Source of the DNA: Amycolatopsis circi
Lineage (GTDB): Bacteria > Actinomycetota > Actinomycetes > Mycobacteriales > Pseudonocardiaceae
Length of the DNA stretch: 61,755 nt
Direction: 5' to 3'
Assembly: GCF_003385235.1 (NCBI RefSeq)
Contig: NZ_PQIA01000042.1
Coordinates: 1-61,755 of the forward strand
Below are positions 25,423 through 33,506 of the stretch, one piece after another; positions within the stretch are counted from its first letter, which is position 1, and every line of letters starts with the position of its first letter. A model generated the notes under the pieces. The model searched no databases. It saw nothing but the letters and a program-made list of their open reading frames with translations, and had not been told where the DNA came from. The position numbers and the translations under genes are program-made.

Positions 25423-25848
25423 CGGGCTGGGTTAGCGATCGGTTTTGCCGGCGGGTTGGTGGCCCTGGCAGTGGTTGGCCTAGCGGTGGTCGCCCTGGGT
25501 TTGTTGGTTGCCGGGCGGGTGGTCGCCTTGGGGTTTGAGTGGCACCAGCACTGTGTTTGATTGCCCTGGCTTCGCCGTGGCGCCGAGATCGCCGGGGGGC
25601 TGGTTTCTTCCTTCCCCGATTTCGCCGGGCTGTGTTTGATTGCCCCGGCTTCGCCGTGGCGCCGAGATCGCCGGGGAGCCGGTTTCTTCCCTCCCGATTC
25701 GCCCGGCCTGGGGGCCGGTCGAATCGCTCAGTCCAGAAACCGGCGCGATCTCGGGTTGTGGTTGCGGAGTCGGGGAGGGGGACTCCGTTCGCGGGCTTTT
25801 AGGCCAATGCCGGGGACCTAAGGCGGCGCTGCGGGTGCGGGATGTGCT
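25423..25848. other. Non-coding G/T-rich stretch with a 79-bp tandem duplication
   Basis: I see no gene here. The first part is G/T-rich and continues the composition of the preceding gene's 3' end. The middle contains two adjacent copies of a ~79-bp unit. Open frames through it read as repeated low-complexity Arg/Ala-rich peptides and have no plausible start. Confidence 0.6.
25552..25708. repeat. Tandem duplication, unit 79 bp, two copies
   Basis: Copy 1 is 25552-25630 and copy 2 is 25631 to ~25708, differing by a few substitutions and small indels. Each holds a potential stem of CCCCGGC or CCCTGGC with GCCGGGG across the segment TTCGCCGTGGCGCCGAGATC. Confidence 0.8.
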
Positions 25849-25903
25849 GTCCGTGAGGGGAACCCTGAGGGAATCAGATTCCCTCAGGGTTCCCCTCACG
25901 GAC
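25849..25903. repeat. Family S palindrome S2 (perfect)
   Basis: A 27-bp inverted repeat around a single A. It equals S1 except for two changes in the centre (GAATC/GATTC instead of GACTC/GAGTC), which compensate each other. It lies 118 nt downstream of the stop of the minus-strand gene 26022-26207, in the convergent space. Confidence 0.9.
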
Positions 25904-26021
25904 GCGAGCAAGCGGTCACGAGGGCGTGGATCGGGCATTTCGGCGAGCCCGGCGTCCTTTGTGGGCGGTCGGCATGCCGAGGCCGCTCGGCTTAAGTTTC
26001 TGGTATTGGGCTTTTAGGCCC

Positions 26022-26207
26022 TCAGGAGTCGGTGTCGTCCGGGCGGCGGTTGCGCTGCTCTTCAGCGAGCTTGCGCAGGAATTCGGGATCGTCGTCGGGG
26101 GCGACGGCCGGGCGGCGTTGCGGGACGCTGATCCGCTGCGCGCCTAGTGCCCGCCACAACAGAACGGCGATGGTGATCGCGCCCACCGCTGCGAGCAAAG
26201 GGATCAT
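26022..26207 (-). CDS. Small single-pass membrane protein
   Basis: 61 residues: one N-terminal helix (IPLLAAVGAITIAVLLWRAL) and a charged tail (DDDPEFLRKLAEEQRNRRP). GGAAGGA is 8 nt before the ATG. No family was recognised. It lies in the same direction as bldC, 173 nt downstream, separated from it by a hairpin. Confidence 0.7.
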   Translation of the reverse strand: MIPLLAAVGAITIAVLLWRALGAQRISVPQRRPAVAPDDDPEFLRKLAEEQRNRRPDDTDS

Positions 26208-26301
26208 GCCCGGGTCCTTCCGTCGTGCTGGCCCCCCAGGTTAGCCGCAATCGGGGTGAACGGGGGACGGGACGGCGGGCGCGGCAGGCTCCGGAACGCG
26301 G

Positions 26302-26360
26302 CGAAGGGTCGTGACCGGCAAGCGATGCGGGAGGCACCCCTTGCCACTCACGACCCTTCG
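26302..26360 (-). terminator. Hairpin downstream of bldC
   Basis: CGAAGGGTCGTGA...TCACGACCCTTCG is a strong outer stem with an inner GGCAAG/CTTGCC stem, 21 nt after the bldC stop. The TCGTGA/TCACGA segment and the adjacent GGCAA resemble family R arms, so it may be a diverged relative. There is no T-run. Confidence 0.65.
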
Positions 26361-26380
26361 TCGTCTGCGTGACCTGCGGA

Positions 26381-26593
26381 TCAGATCTTGCGGGTCGGTT
26401 CGCTGGCGTCCGTGGTGAGTTCGGCCAGCAGGTCGTTCACCTCGGACTCGCGGAACCTGCGGTGTCCGCCCGGCGTCCGGATCGAGCCGATGCGGCCCGC
26501 GGTGGCCCAGCGGGTCACGGTCTTCGGGTCCACCCGGAACAGAGCGGCCACCTCACCCGGGGTGAGCAGCCGTCCGCCCATGGTTGCGGTCAT
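26381..26593 (-). CDS. bldC: BldC-like MerR-family DNA-binding protein
   Basis: 70 residues, essentially a lone winged-helix domain. LLTPGEVAALFRVDPKTVTR and WATAGRIGSIRTPGGHRRFR follow the MerR/BldC pattern closely, and there is no dimerisation coiled coil. In Streptomyces BldC binds AT-rich direct repeats cooperatively and controls the timing of development. The ATG at 26593 is set by a perfect AAGGAGG 6 nt upstream; an ATG 25 codons earlier gives a non-homologous extension. The 360-bp upstream region is gene-free and relatively AT-rich. Confidence 0.88.
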   Translation of the reverse strand: MTATMGGRLLTPGEVAALFRVDPKTVTRWATAGRIGSIRTPGGHRRFRESEVNDLLAELTTDASEPTRKI

Positions 26594-26955
26594 TTTCCGC
26601 CTCCTTAACGCCCTACTTGCTATACCGGGGACATCGGGCGGTTTCGCCCGTCGCGCCCGGGTGGCCAACGCGGCAATCGTGGCACTTCACCCGTCGGGTA
26701 CTCGAACGGTTGTCCTTGGGTAAAGAGCCCTTAAAGTGCAAAAGGGACATAACTCAGCAGATTCTCAGGATCGCTCAGGGCCCAATCGCGCCCCGCTGAC
26801 CAGGCATTTTCCAACAGTCTGCGCCGAGAACTGGGTAAAGACCAGGCAAAGGCCGAGTCTGGGCGCTGTCCGGCGCTGAGGTTGCTGTGACGCAGGAGAC
26901 AATCCGGGGCCTACCGGGATGAGCCGGTCGCGCGGGCGCGCCGCATAATGAGCCG
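26594..26955. other. Divergent regulatory region between bldC and the Lrp regulator
   Basis: No gene is seen. It is relatively AT-rich for this genome. It holds GGGTAAAGA twice in direct orientation (26718-26726 and 26833-26841), a small hairpin CGGGCG-GTTT-CGCCCG at 26636-26651, and a possible bldC -10 (TATAGC on the minus strand, 26619-26624). BldC-type regulators bind direct repeats, so autoregulation is conceivable. Confidence 0.45.
26944..26949 (+). promoter_or_regulatory. Leaderless-type -10 hexamer CATAAT
   Basis: CATAAT ends 6 nt before GTG 26956 of the Lrp-family gene, and no ribosome binding site is visible. Confidence 0.5.
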
Positions 26956-27429
26956 GTGGATCAGCTGGACCGGAAGATCATCGCCGAGCTGCGGGCCAAC
27001 GGCCGGGCTACCTACGCCGACCTCGGCCGGACGGTGGGGCTCTCCGCGTCGTCGGTGCACGAACGCGTCGGAAAACTCGAGGCGGCGGGCGTGATCACCG
27101 GGTATCACGCGATGGTCGACCCGAACACGGTCGGCCTCGGCGTCACCGCGCTGGTCGGCATCCATCCCACCGACACCGCCACCGACGAGGACGTCGCGAC
27201 CTCGCTCGGCGAATTGCCCGAGGTGGAGAGCTGTTACGCGGTCGCAGGCGACGAGGCCTTCGTAGTAAAGGTGCGGGTATCCACCGTCGACGAGCTGGAG
27301 CTCACGCTCGGCAGGCTGCGCCGCATCCCCGGCGTCGGCCGCACCAATACGACGGTCGTGCTCTCGACCCGGTTCGAGGGCCGCCCCAACAACGCGGGCC
27401 TGGACGAAGACTCGCCGAGCGGGGCGTAG
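26956..27429 (+). CDS. Lrp/AsnC-family transcriptional regulator
   Basis: 157 residues: an N-terminal helix-turn-helix (DQLDRKIIAELRANGRATYA, LGRTVGLSASSVHERVGKLE) and a C-terminal RAM ligand-binding domain (ITGYHAMVDPNTVGLGVTA ... VESCYAVAGDEAFVVKVRV). Such regulators usually sense amino acids. The downstream PLP enzyme (cysteine desulfhydrase type) is a natural candidate target, by context only. Confidence 0.88.
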   Translation: MDQLDRKIIAELRANGRATYADLGRTVGLSASSVHERVGKLEAAGVITGYHAMVDPNTVGLGVTALVGIHPTDTATDEDVATSLGELPEVESCYAVAGDEAFVVKVRVSTVDELELTLGRLRRIPGVGRTNTTVVLSTRFEGRPNNAGLDEDSPSGA

Positions 27430-27440
27430 CCTGTTTCGGT

Positions 27441-27731
27441 GTGAGCGAGACACCGGACCACCTGCCCCGTGACCTGACGGTGTACTTGATCGCGCGGTTC
27501 GCGCTCGTCGCGGTGGTCGCGGTCGTGCTTTCGCTGGTCGGCGTGCCGCTGCTGGTCTCTTTGCTGATCGGGCTCGTCGTCGGACTTCCGCTCGGCCTGC
27601 TGCTCCTGCGCGGCCTGAACCAGCGCGTGACAGCCGGTCTGGCCAAGCGCAACGAATCCCGCGCGCGTGCTCGTGCCCAGTTGCGTTCGCAGCTGCGCGG
27701 CGAGACCTCGGCCGACGATTCCGCGGCATGA
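27441..27731 (+). CDS. DUF4229-type membrane protein
   Basis: 96 residues with two tightly packed hydrophobic helices (YLIARFALVAVVAVVLSLVG, VSLLIGLVVGLPLGLLLL) and a basic C-terminal tail (RVTAGLAKRNESRARARAQL). The layout is that of DUF4229; function unknown. A TAGCCT hexamer lies 8 nt before the GTG. The stop overlaps the next start by 4 nt. Confidence 0.75.
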   Translation: MSETPDHLPRDLTVYLIARFALVAVVAVVLSLVGVPLLVSLLIGLVVGLPLGLLLLRGLNQRVTAGLAKRNESRARARAQLRSQLRGETSADDSAA

Positions 27732-28804
27732 GCAAACCGCACAGCCGCGCCTGGGTCCGGGAAGCCGTCCGGATCATCGAGGCCGACGCGAACCGCAGCG
27801 CTGACACTCACCTGCACGTCTTCCCGCTGCCGCCGGAATGGGGCATCGACCTTTACCTGAAGGACGAGTCGGTGCATCCGACCGGCTCGCTCAAGCACCG
27901 GCTCGCGCGGTCGCTGATCCTGTACGGCCTGGTCAACGGGCACATCGGCCCGGACACCGTGCTGGTCGAGGCGTCCAGCGGCTCGACCGCCGTGTCCGAG
28001 GCGTACTTCGCGCGGATGCTCGGCCTGCGGTTCGTGACCGTCGTGCCGCGGCGGACCAGCAAGGAAAAGATCGCGCTCATCGAGTTCTACGGCGGCGAGT
28101 GCCACTACGTCGACGCGGCCCCGGCGATGTACCCGGAGGCCGAGCGGCTGGCCGCCGAGTGCAACGGGCATTACCTCGACCAGTTCACCTACGCCGAGCG
28201 CGCGACGGACTGGCGCGGCAACAACAACATCGCCGAATCGGTGTTCGCGCAGATGCGCGCCGAACGCCACCCGGTGCCGTCGTGGATCGTTGTCGGCGCG
28301 GGTACCGGCGGGACGAGCGCGACGTTCGGCCGCTACGTCCGGTACAAGCGGCACACCACGAAGATCTGTGTGGTGGACCCGGAAAACTCGTCGTTCTACG
28401 GCGCTTGGGAAACTGGCGCGCCGGACTACGCGACAGGGATGCCGTCGCGGATCGAGGGCATCGGTCGGCCGCGCTGCGAACCGTCGTTCGTGCCCGGCGT
28501 GATCGACGAGATGTTCCAGGTGCCCGACGCCGGTTCCCTGGCGGCGATCCGCTTGCTGCGCGACCGCACCGGACACTGGGCGGGCGGCTCGACCGGGACC
28601 AACCTGTACGGCGCGTTCCAGCTGATCTCGCGAATGCTGGCGGAAGGCCAGGCGGGCTCGGTGGTGACGCTGCTGTGCGACGGCGGCGAGCGGTACGCGA
28701 ACACGTACTACTCCGACGAATGGCTCGGCGAGCAGGGGATCGATCTGGCTCCGTACCGGGCGCGGTTCGACGAGTTCCTGCTCACCGGCCGGTTCGAGGG
28801 CTAG
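27728..28804 (+). CDS. cds1: PLP-dependent cysteine desulfhydrase/synthase-like enzyme (Cds1-like)
   Basis: 358 residues, a fold type II PLP enzyme. The Schiff-base Lys is in ESVHPTGSLKHRLARSL (about residue 57), the phosphate or substrate loop is EASSGSTAVSEAYFAR, and GAGTGGTSATFGRYVRY binds the cofactor phosphate. From memory it matches mycobacterial Cds1 closely in HLHVFPLPPEWGIDLYLKDE (residues ~28-47) and FTYAERATDWRGNNNIAES. Cds1 releases sulfide and pyruvate from cysteine and can feed electrons to respiration. It is probably in an operon with the DUF4229 gene. Confidence 0.85.
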   Translation: MSKPHSRAWVREAVRIIEADANRSADTHLHVFPLPPEWGIDLYLKDESVHPTGSLKHRLARSLILYGLVNGHIGPDTVLVEASSGSTAVSEAYFARMLGLRFVTVVPRRTSKEKIALIEFYGGECHYVDAAPAMYPEAERLAAECNGHYLDQFTYAERATDWRGNNNIAESVFAQMRAERHPVPSWIVVGAGTGGTSATFGRYVRYKRHTTKICVVDPENSSFYGAWETGAPDYATGMPSRIEGIGRPRCEPSFVPGVIDEMFQVPDAGSLAAIRLLRDRTGHWAGGSTGTNLYGAFQLISRMLAEGQAGSVVTLLCDGGERYANTYYSDEWLGEQGIDLAPYRARFDEFLLTGRFEG

Positions 28805-29469
28805 CTGTCGAGCAGTTTGGCGACGCCCTCGGGGTCTTCGCGCATCGCGTTGTGGGCGGTGGGGAGGTCGTGGACGAGCCAGTCCGGGTCGGTTTCGAGC
28901 CGGGTGCGGAGTTCCGTGAACGGCGTGCCTTCCCAGTTCGAGCAGTAGACGAACTCGCGCCGGGGGATCTTGTTGAAGGCTCCGGTGAGCTGGATCTTCT
29001 GCAGCAGCGAGGCGAGCGGATGGGGACGGCGGCGGGAATCCCGGCCATCACGCTCGGGCGGGCGGACGGCGTAGCCGGTGTCCGCGGCACCGGCCACGAA
29101 CGCCTGCCGGTACGCCTCGGTGGTCGATGACCAGCATGAATCGCCGTCGCGGGGCACATAAGCGTCGAGATGCACGACCCGCGAGACCCGGCCGCCAGCC
29201 CGGTCGGCAGCGGCGGCGATCACCATCCCGCCGTAGCTGTGGCCGACGAGTGTCGCGTCGGTGATGTTGGCGCGGTCGAGGAGCGCCAGTACGTCGTCGG
29301 CGTGGGTGTCGAGGTTGGCGCCGGCGACCGTCGCGGTGTCGTCGTCCGGCCGCAGACCAGTCAGGGTCAGGGCGTGCACGGTGTGTCCGGAGCGTTCCAG
29401 CAGCGGCACTACCTCCTCGAAAACCCAGCCGCCGTGCCAAGCACCAGGGACGAGAACGAACGTCGACAT
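28801..29469 (-). CDS. Alpha/beta-hydrolase (small esterase type)
   Basis: 222 residues. The oxyanion region is FVLVPGAWHGGWVFEE, the nucleophile elbow GHSYGGMVIAAA (Ser near residue 97), and the catalytic His is in DLPTAHNAMREDPEGV close to the C-terminus. This compact form is common among uncharacterised esterases and plant-type methylesterases. AGGGAG is 7 nt before the ATG. It is divergent from an AraC-type regulator, which may control it. It is convergent with the PLP enzyme; their ends overlap by 4 nt. Confidence 0.82.
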   Translation of the reverse strand: MSTFVLVPGAWHGGWVFEEVVPLLERSGHTVHALTLTGLRPDDDTATVAGANLDTHADDVLALLDRANITDATLVGHSYGGMVIAAAADRAGGRVSRVVHLDAYVPRDGDSCWSSTTEAYRQAFVAGAADTGYAVRPPERDGRDSRRRPHPLASLLQKIQLTGAFNKIPRREFVYCSNWEGTPFTELRTRLETDPDWLVHDLPTAHNAMREDPEGVAKLLDS

Positions 29470-29556
29470 GCATTTCTCCCTTGAACCGCAACGGCTTCTT
29501 CGGGAGAAAGCTTTCCAAGAACTGGCGATGGCTAGTTAACGCTAGAATGCCAACTG

Positions 29557-30333
29557 ATGCCCGTTCCCCGCCAACCCAGTATTGCGTCGTATCTGTGGCC
29601 GTCCGGTGGCAGGCATCTCTGGCCGTCCGGAGAAACCAGCGAGCTGCAGACGCACGAGCGCGGACACCTGGTCTACGCGGCCACCGGTGTTCTGGCGGTG
29701 CACACCGAGTACGGCACGTCGCTCGCGCCCGCCACCCGAGTCGCCTGGACGCCCGCCGGGTTCCCGCATTTCCACCGTGCCCACGGCGACACCGACATCC
29801 GGATCGTCTTTCTCGCGCCGTCCCTGGCTCGGCTCGTCTCGGATCGACCAGCCGTGTTCCGGACTTCTGGCCTTGCCCGCGAGGTTCTGCTCGCGCTGAC
29901 CGGGCCCCGCAATTACGAGGGCTCCGGCTACCGCGGCTCCGCGCTCGCTCGCCTCCACCGGGTCCTCGTCGACGAACTCCGCGAAGCACCCGACCCGCCG
30001 CTGCAACTGCCCGCGCCCCGGGACGACCGGCTGCGGGCCATCGCCGAGCGGCTGCACGAGAATCCGGCGGACAACGCCACTCTGGCCGAACTCGGGAAGT
30101 CGATCGGAGCCAGCGCGCGCACCCTCAGCCGACTGTTCCACGACGAACTCGGCATGACCTTCTACGAGTGGCGCACCCAGCTCCGCGTCTACCACGCGCT
30201 GGTGCTTCTCGCCGACGGTCACGACACCGTCCGCACCGCTTACGCCTGTGGCTGGGCCAATCCCAGCGGCTTCATCGCGGCGTTCACCGCCATCATCGGG
30301 ACGACGCCGGGCCGCTACCGAAGCGGGCGTTAG
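29557..30333 (+). CDS. AraC-family transcriptional regulator
   Basis: 258 residues: an N-terminal cupin-like sensor (ETSELQTHERGHLVYAATGV ... WTPAGFPHFHRAHGDTDIRI) and C-terminal tandem helix-turn-helices (TLAELGKSIGASARTLSRLF and VRTAYACGWANPSGFIAAFT, ending TTPGRYRSG). It is divergent from the hydrolase gene across 87 nt that include CTAG-TTAACG-CTAG. The hydrolase is the likely target. Its 3' end overlaps menA (convergent) by 4 nt. Confidence 0.87.
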   Translation: MPVPRQPSIASYLWPSGGRHLWPSGETSELQTHERGHLVYAATGVLAVHTEYGTSLAPATRVAWTPAGFPHFHRAHGDTDIRIVFLAPSLARLVSDRPAVFRTSGLAREVLLALTGPRNYEGSGYRGSALARLHRVLVDELREAPDPPLQLPAPRDDRLRAIAERLHENPADNATLAELGKSIGASARTLSRLFHDELGMTFYEWRTQLRVYHALVLLADGHDTVRTAYACGWANPSGFIAAFTAIIGTTPGRYRSGR

Positions 30334-31199
30334 AGCGCCAGGGCGACCGCGCTCAGCACCGCCCACGCCAGCATCGCCATGCCGGTGTCGCGCAGGGCGG
30401 GGATCAGCTCCCGGCCCTTGCCGCCACCGCCGACGGCCTTGATCGGTTTCAGCAGCAGCGGCGCGGTGACGAACGTGATGAACAACAGCGGGTGCCAGAC
30501 GCCCATCAGCACGGTGAGCGCGTACGGAACGGTCACCAGGGTCAGGTACAGCTTTCGCGTGCCGCCGTCGCCCATGCGGGTCGCGAGGGTGTGTTTGCCG
30601 GACTCGATGTCGGTGGGGATGTCGCGCAGGTTGTTGGCCACCAGCACGGCCATCGAGAACGAGCCGACGGCCACCGCGCAGCCCAGCGCGTCCCAGCTGA
30701 CCCGGCCGGCCTGGACGTAAACCGTGCCGAGGACGCCGGCCAGTCCGAAGAACACGAAGACCGCGATCTCGCCCAAACCGTAGTAGCCGTAAGGCTTTTT
30801 GCCGCCGGTGTAGAACCACGCGCCGAGGATGCACAGCGCGCCCATCGCGAGCAGCCACCAGTGTCCGCTCAACGCGACGAGCGTCAGGCCGAGCACTCCG
30901 GCGAGGCCAAGGGAGGTCAGCGCGGCGCGCAGCACGGCTTTCGGGTTCGCCGCGCCGGAGCCGACGAGACGCAGCGGGCCGACGCGGTGTTCGTCGGTGC
31001 CGCGGATGCCGTCGGAGTAGTCGTTGGCGAAGTTCACGCCGATGATCAGCGACAGCGCGACCAGCAAGGCGAGCAGCGAACGCCACCAGGAGAACGAGTC
31101 GAGCGCGATCGCCGCCCCGACCCCGGCCACGACCGGCGCGATCGCGTTCGGCAGCGTCCTCGGTCGCGCGCCTTCGATCCACTCACTGACTGTCGCCAT
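30330..31199 (-). CDS. menA: 1,4-dihydroxy-2-naphthoate polyprenyltransferase
   Basis: A UbiA-family membrane prenyltransferase that joins dihydroxynaphthoate to a polyprenyl diphosphate, giving demethylmenaquinone. 289 residues, about nine helices. The first Asp-rich motif is NFANDYSDGIRGTDEHRVG (near residue 65), and the second is in DIPTDIESGKHTLATRMGD (near 185). The GPLRLVGSGA stretch after the first motif is typical of MenA. Start ATG 31199. It lies downstream of menE on the same strand, with palindrome S3 between. Confidence 0.93.
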   Translation of the reverse strand: MATVSEWIEGARPRTLPNAIAPVVAGVGAAIALDSFSWWRSLLALLVALSLIIGVNFANDYSDGIRGTDEHRVGPLRLVGSGAANPKAVLRAALTSLGLAGVLGLTLVALSGHWWLLAMGALCILGAWFYTGGKKPYGYYGLGEIAVFVFFGLAGVLGTVYVQAGRVSWDALGCAVAVGSFSMAVLVANNLRDIPTDIESGKHTLATRMGDGGTRKLYLTLVTVPYALTVLMGVWHPLLFITFVTAPLLLKPIKAVGGGGKGRELIPALRDTGMAMLAWAVLSAVALAL

Positions 31200-31251
31200 G
31201 GGGTCTATTCAACGCCATGCGATCTTCACCCGTTCGGTACCCGGCCCAAAG

Positions 31252-31302
31252 CCGTGAAGGACTCCTTGAGGGAATCAGATTCCCTCAAGGAGTCCTTCAC
31301 GG
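31252..31302. repeat. Family S palindrome S3
   Basis: A perfect 25-bp inverted repeat around a single A, of the CCGTGAAGGACTCC...GGAGTCCTTCACGG subtype. It contains the menE stop codon (31297-31299) within one arm. Confidence 0.9.
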
Positions 31303-32433
31303 AACGAGCCGGGACCGGACTGCCTGGCGGTCGATTTTTCCGGGGCCGCGCAGGGGCAACTCGTCGGCGAACTCGATGCGTTTCGGGGTGGCGGCGGGCC
31401 CCAGTTCCGCGCGGACGGCGGCTCGCAGCGCGGCCTCGTCCGTGGAAGCCACCACCATCGCGACAACCGCCTCGCCCCACTGCGGATCCGGAATGCCGAC
31501 CACACAAGCGTCCCGAACCCCGGGCTGCGCGCCGAGAAGCCGTTCGATCGCAGCAGCGGACACCTTCACCCCGCCGGTGTTGATGACGTCGTCCGCCCGT
31601 CCGAGCACCTCGACCCGGCCGTCGGGGAGCAGTCGGCCGCGGTCGGAAGTACGGAAAGAGCCGTCCCGGAACGACTCCGCGGTCAGCTCCGGCGCGAGGC
31701 GATAACCGTGCGAAAGCACCGGGCCGGAGATCCACAGTCGCTCGTCGGCGTCGGGTTCCACGCGCACACCATCGAGCGGAATACCGTCGTAGACGCAGCC
31801 GCTCGCCGTCTCGCTCATCCCGTACGACGGAACGATCCGCACGCCTTCCTCAGCCGCCTGCGCCCGCAGCTTCGGCGAGGTCGCGGCGGCGCCCAGGATG
31901 ATTCCGTCGAACGCCTTCGCGGCGGCCAGGCCAGCGCCGCCGTCGTCGAGGAGCCGGACTAGCTGGGTCGGTACGAGTGCGGTGTAGCGCGGGCCGTTCT
32001 CCGCGAGCACCGGCGCGGCCGCGCCGGCGAACTCGTCCGGTCGGAAGCCGACGCCGGTCAGGAACGCCGGTTTCGTACCCGCCAGCCGCGCCCGGATCAG
32101 GACTTGCAGGCCGCCGATGTAGTGCGCGGGCGTGGCGAGCAGCCAGTGTCCGGGGCCGCCCAGCCGGGCGTGCGTGGCCGTCGCGGACGCAGTCAGCGCG
32201 CGTGGCGACAGCAGCACTCCCTTTGGTGCCCCGGTGGACCCGGACGTGGCGATCACCACGGCGGTGTCCGGCTCGACGGGCTGCGAGGGGGCCATCGCCT
32301 CGAGCAGCGCCGGGGCCGACGGATCCGCCGAGTTCAGCGGCAGCACAGCGGGGCCGCCGTCTAGGGCGGCCGCTAGGGCTGCGTCGAGGGCGTTAAGGGC
32401 GTCGGCGCTGCCGTCTAGCCAGGAAACGTGCAA
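31297..32433 (-). CDS. menE: o-Succinylbenzoate--CoA ligase
   Basis: Activates o-succinylbenzoate as its CoA thioester for MenB. 378 residues of the ANL family: P-loop VIATSGSTGAPKGVLLSPRA (near 85), PSYGMSETASGCVYDG, hinge GRADDVINTGGVKVSAAAIE, and catalytic Lys in LRGPGKIDRQAV near the C-terminus. It is shorter than typical acyl-CoA ligases, as actinobacterial MenE proteins are. TTG 32433 is preferred: GGAG stands 7 nt upstream. The in-frame ATG at 32490 lies inside palindrome R5 and would add 19 repeat-encoded residues. Confidence 0.9.
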   Translation of the reverse strand: MHVSWLDGSADALNALDAALAAALDGGPAVLPLNSADPSAPALLEAMAPSQPVEPDTAVVIATSGSTGAPKGVLLSPRALTASATATHARLGGPGHWLLATPAHYIGGLQVLIRARLAGTKPAFLTGVGFRPDEFAGAAAPVLAENGPRYTALVPTQLVRLLDDGGAGLAAAKAFDGIILGAAATSPKLRAQAAEEGVRIVPSYGMSETASGCVYDGIPLDGVRVEPDADERLWISGPVLSHGYRLAPELTAESFRDGSFRTSDRGRLLPDGRVEVLGRADDVINTGGVKVSAAAIERLLGAQPGVRDACVVGIPDPQWGEAVVAMVVASTDEAALRAAVRAELGPAATPKRIEFADELPLRGPGKIDRQAVRSRLVP

Positions 32434-32451
32434 CTTGGGGCTCCGCGGGTG

Positions 32452-32497
32452 CTCGTGAGTGTTGATCACGGTTCTAACCGTGATCAACACTCACGAG
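32452..32497. repeat. Family R palindrome, copy R5 (perfect)
   Basis: A perfect 22-bp inverted repeat around CT. It shares the outer CTCGTGAGTG arms and GGTT...AACC core with the other copies, but its inner segment is TTGATCAC/GTGATCAA; both arms changed together. It lies between menB and menE, which run in the same direction. Confidence 0.92.
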
Positions 32498-32498
32498 G

Positions 32499-33449
32499 TC
32501 AGTAGTAGTACGGGTAGTCGGACCAGTCCGGGTCGCGCTTCTCCAGGAACGCGTCGCGCCCTTCGACAGCCTCGTCCTGCATATACGCCAGCCGGGTCGT
32601 CTCACCAGCGAACAGCTGCTGCCCCACGAGCCCGTCGTCGATCGCGTTGAACGCGTACTTCAGCATCCGCTGCGCGGTCGGCGACTTGCCGATGATCGTC
32701 CAGCCCCATTCGAGTGCGACCCGCTCCAGTTCGGCGTGCGGGACGACCTCGTTGACCGCGCCCATCCGGTGCATCTGCTCGGCGGTGTAGTCGCGGCCGA
32801 GGAAGAAGATCTCCCGCGCGAACTTCTGCCCGACCTGCCGGGCGAGGCCGGCCGAGCCGTAACCGGCGTCGAACGAGCCGACGTCCGCGTCGGTCTGCTT
32901 GAACCGCGCGTGCTCGGCCGAGGCGAGGGTGAGATCGCACACGACGTGCAGCGAGTGCCCGCCGCCCGCCGCCCATCCGGGCACCACGGCGACCACCGGT
33001 TTCGGCATAAAACGGATCAACCGCTGCACCTCGAGGATGTGCAGCCGGCCCGCCCGCGCCGGGTCGACCGTGTCCGAGGTCTCCCCGCTCGCGTACTGAT
33101 ACCCGGAGCGTCCGCGAATACGCTGGTCACCGCCGGAGCAGAATGCCCAGCCGCCGTCCTTCGGCGAAGGGCCGTTGCCGGTGAGCAGGACGCACCCGAC
33201 GTCCGAGCTCATCCGGGCGTGGTCGAGCGCCCGGTAGAGCTCGTCGACGGTGTGCGGGCGGAAGGCGTTGCGGACCTCCGGACGGTCGAAAGCGATCCGG
33301 ACCACCCGTTTGCCGGAGCGGGCATCTCGCGAACGGTGGTAGGTGATGTCGGTGAAGGAGAACCCTTCGACCTCGGACCAGGCGGCGGGGTCGAACAGCT
33401 CGGAAACTCGGGCGTCATCCACGTTTGGGAGAATAGGACCTGTGGACAT
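32499..33449 (-). CDS. menB: 1,4-dihydroxy-2-naphthoyl-CoA synthase
   Basis: A crotonase-fold ring-closing enzyme. 316 residues. VRIAFDRPEVRNAFRPHTVD (near 55) and FCSGGDQRIRG are hallmark MenB segments. VPGWAAGGGHSLHVVCDLTL forms the oxyanion hole, QTDADVGSFDAGYGSAGLAR holds the catalytic Asp region, and the C-terminus ends SDYPYYY as in MenB. Start ATG 33449. It is divergent from menD across 57 nt. Confidence 0.96.
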   Translation of the reverse strand: MSTGPILPNVDDARVSELFDPAAWSEVEGFSFTDITYHRSRDARSGKRVVRIAFDRPEVRNAFRPHTVDELYRALDHARMSSDVGCVLLTGNGPSPKDGGWAFCSGGDQRIRGRSGYQYASGETSDTVDPARAGRLHILEVQRLIRFMPKPVVAVVPGWAAGGGHSLHVVCDLTLASAEHARFKQTDADVGSFDAGYGSAGLARQVGQKFAREIFFLGRDYTAEQMHRMGAVNEVVPHAELERVALEWGWTIIGKSPTAQRMLKYAFNAIDDGLVGQQLFAGETTRLAYMQDEAVEGRDAFLEKRDPDWSDYPYYY

Positions 33450-33506
33450 GATCGCTGTGCCTGATGCCGCCTCTGGACAAGAGCGCGCTCAAGCGGAGGT
33501 CTGCCG

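Noticed and set aside
25539..25821. Overlapping open frames in the spacer after the MinD-like gene
   Set aside because: They translate the tandem duplication into repeated low-complexity peptide; no start signal.
32434..32490. Upstream ATG for MenE inside palindrome R5
   Set aside because: Residues would be repeat-derived; GGAG 7 nt before TTG 32433 fits better.
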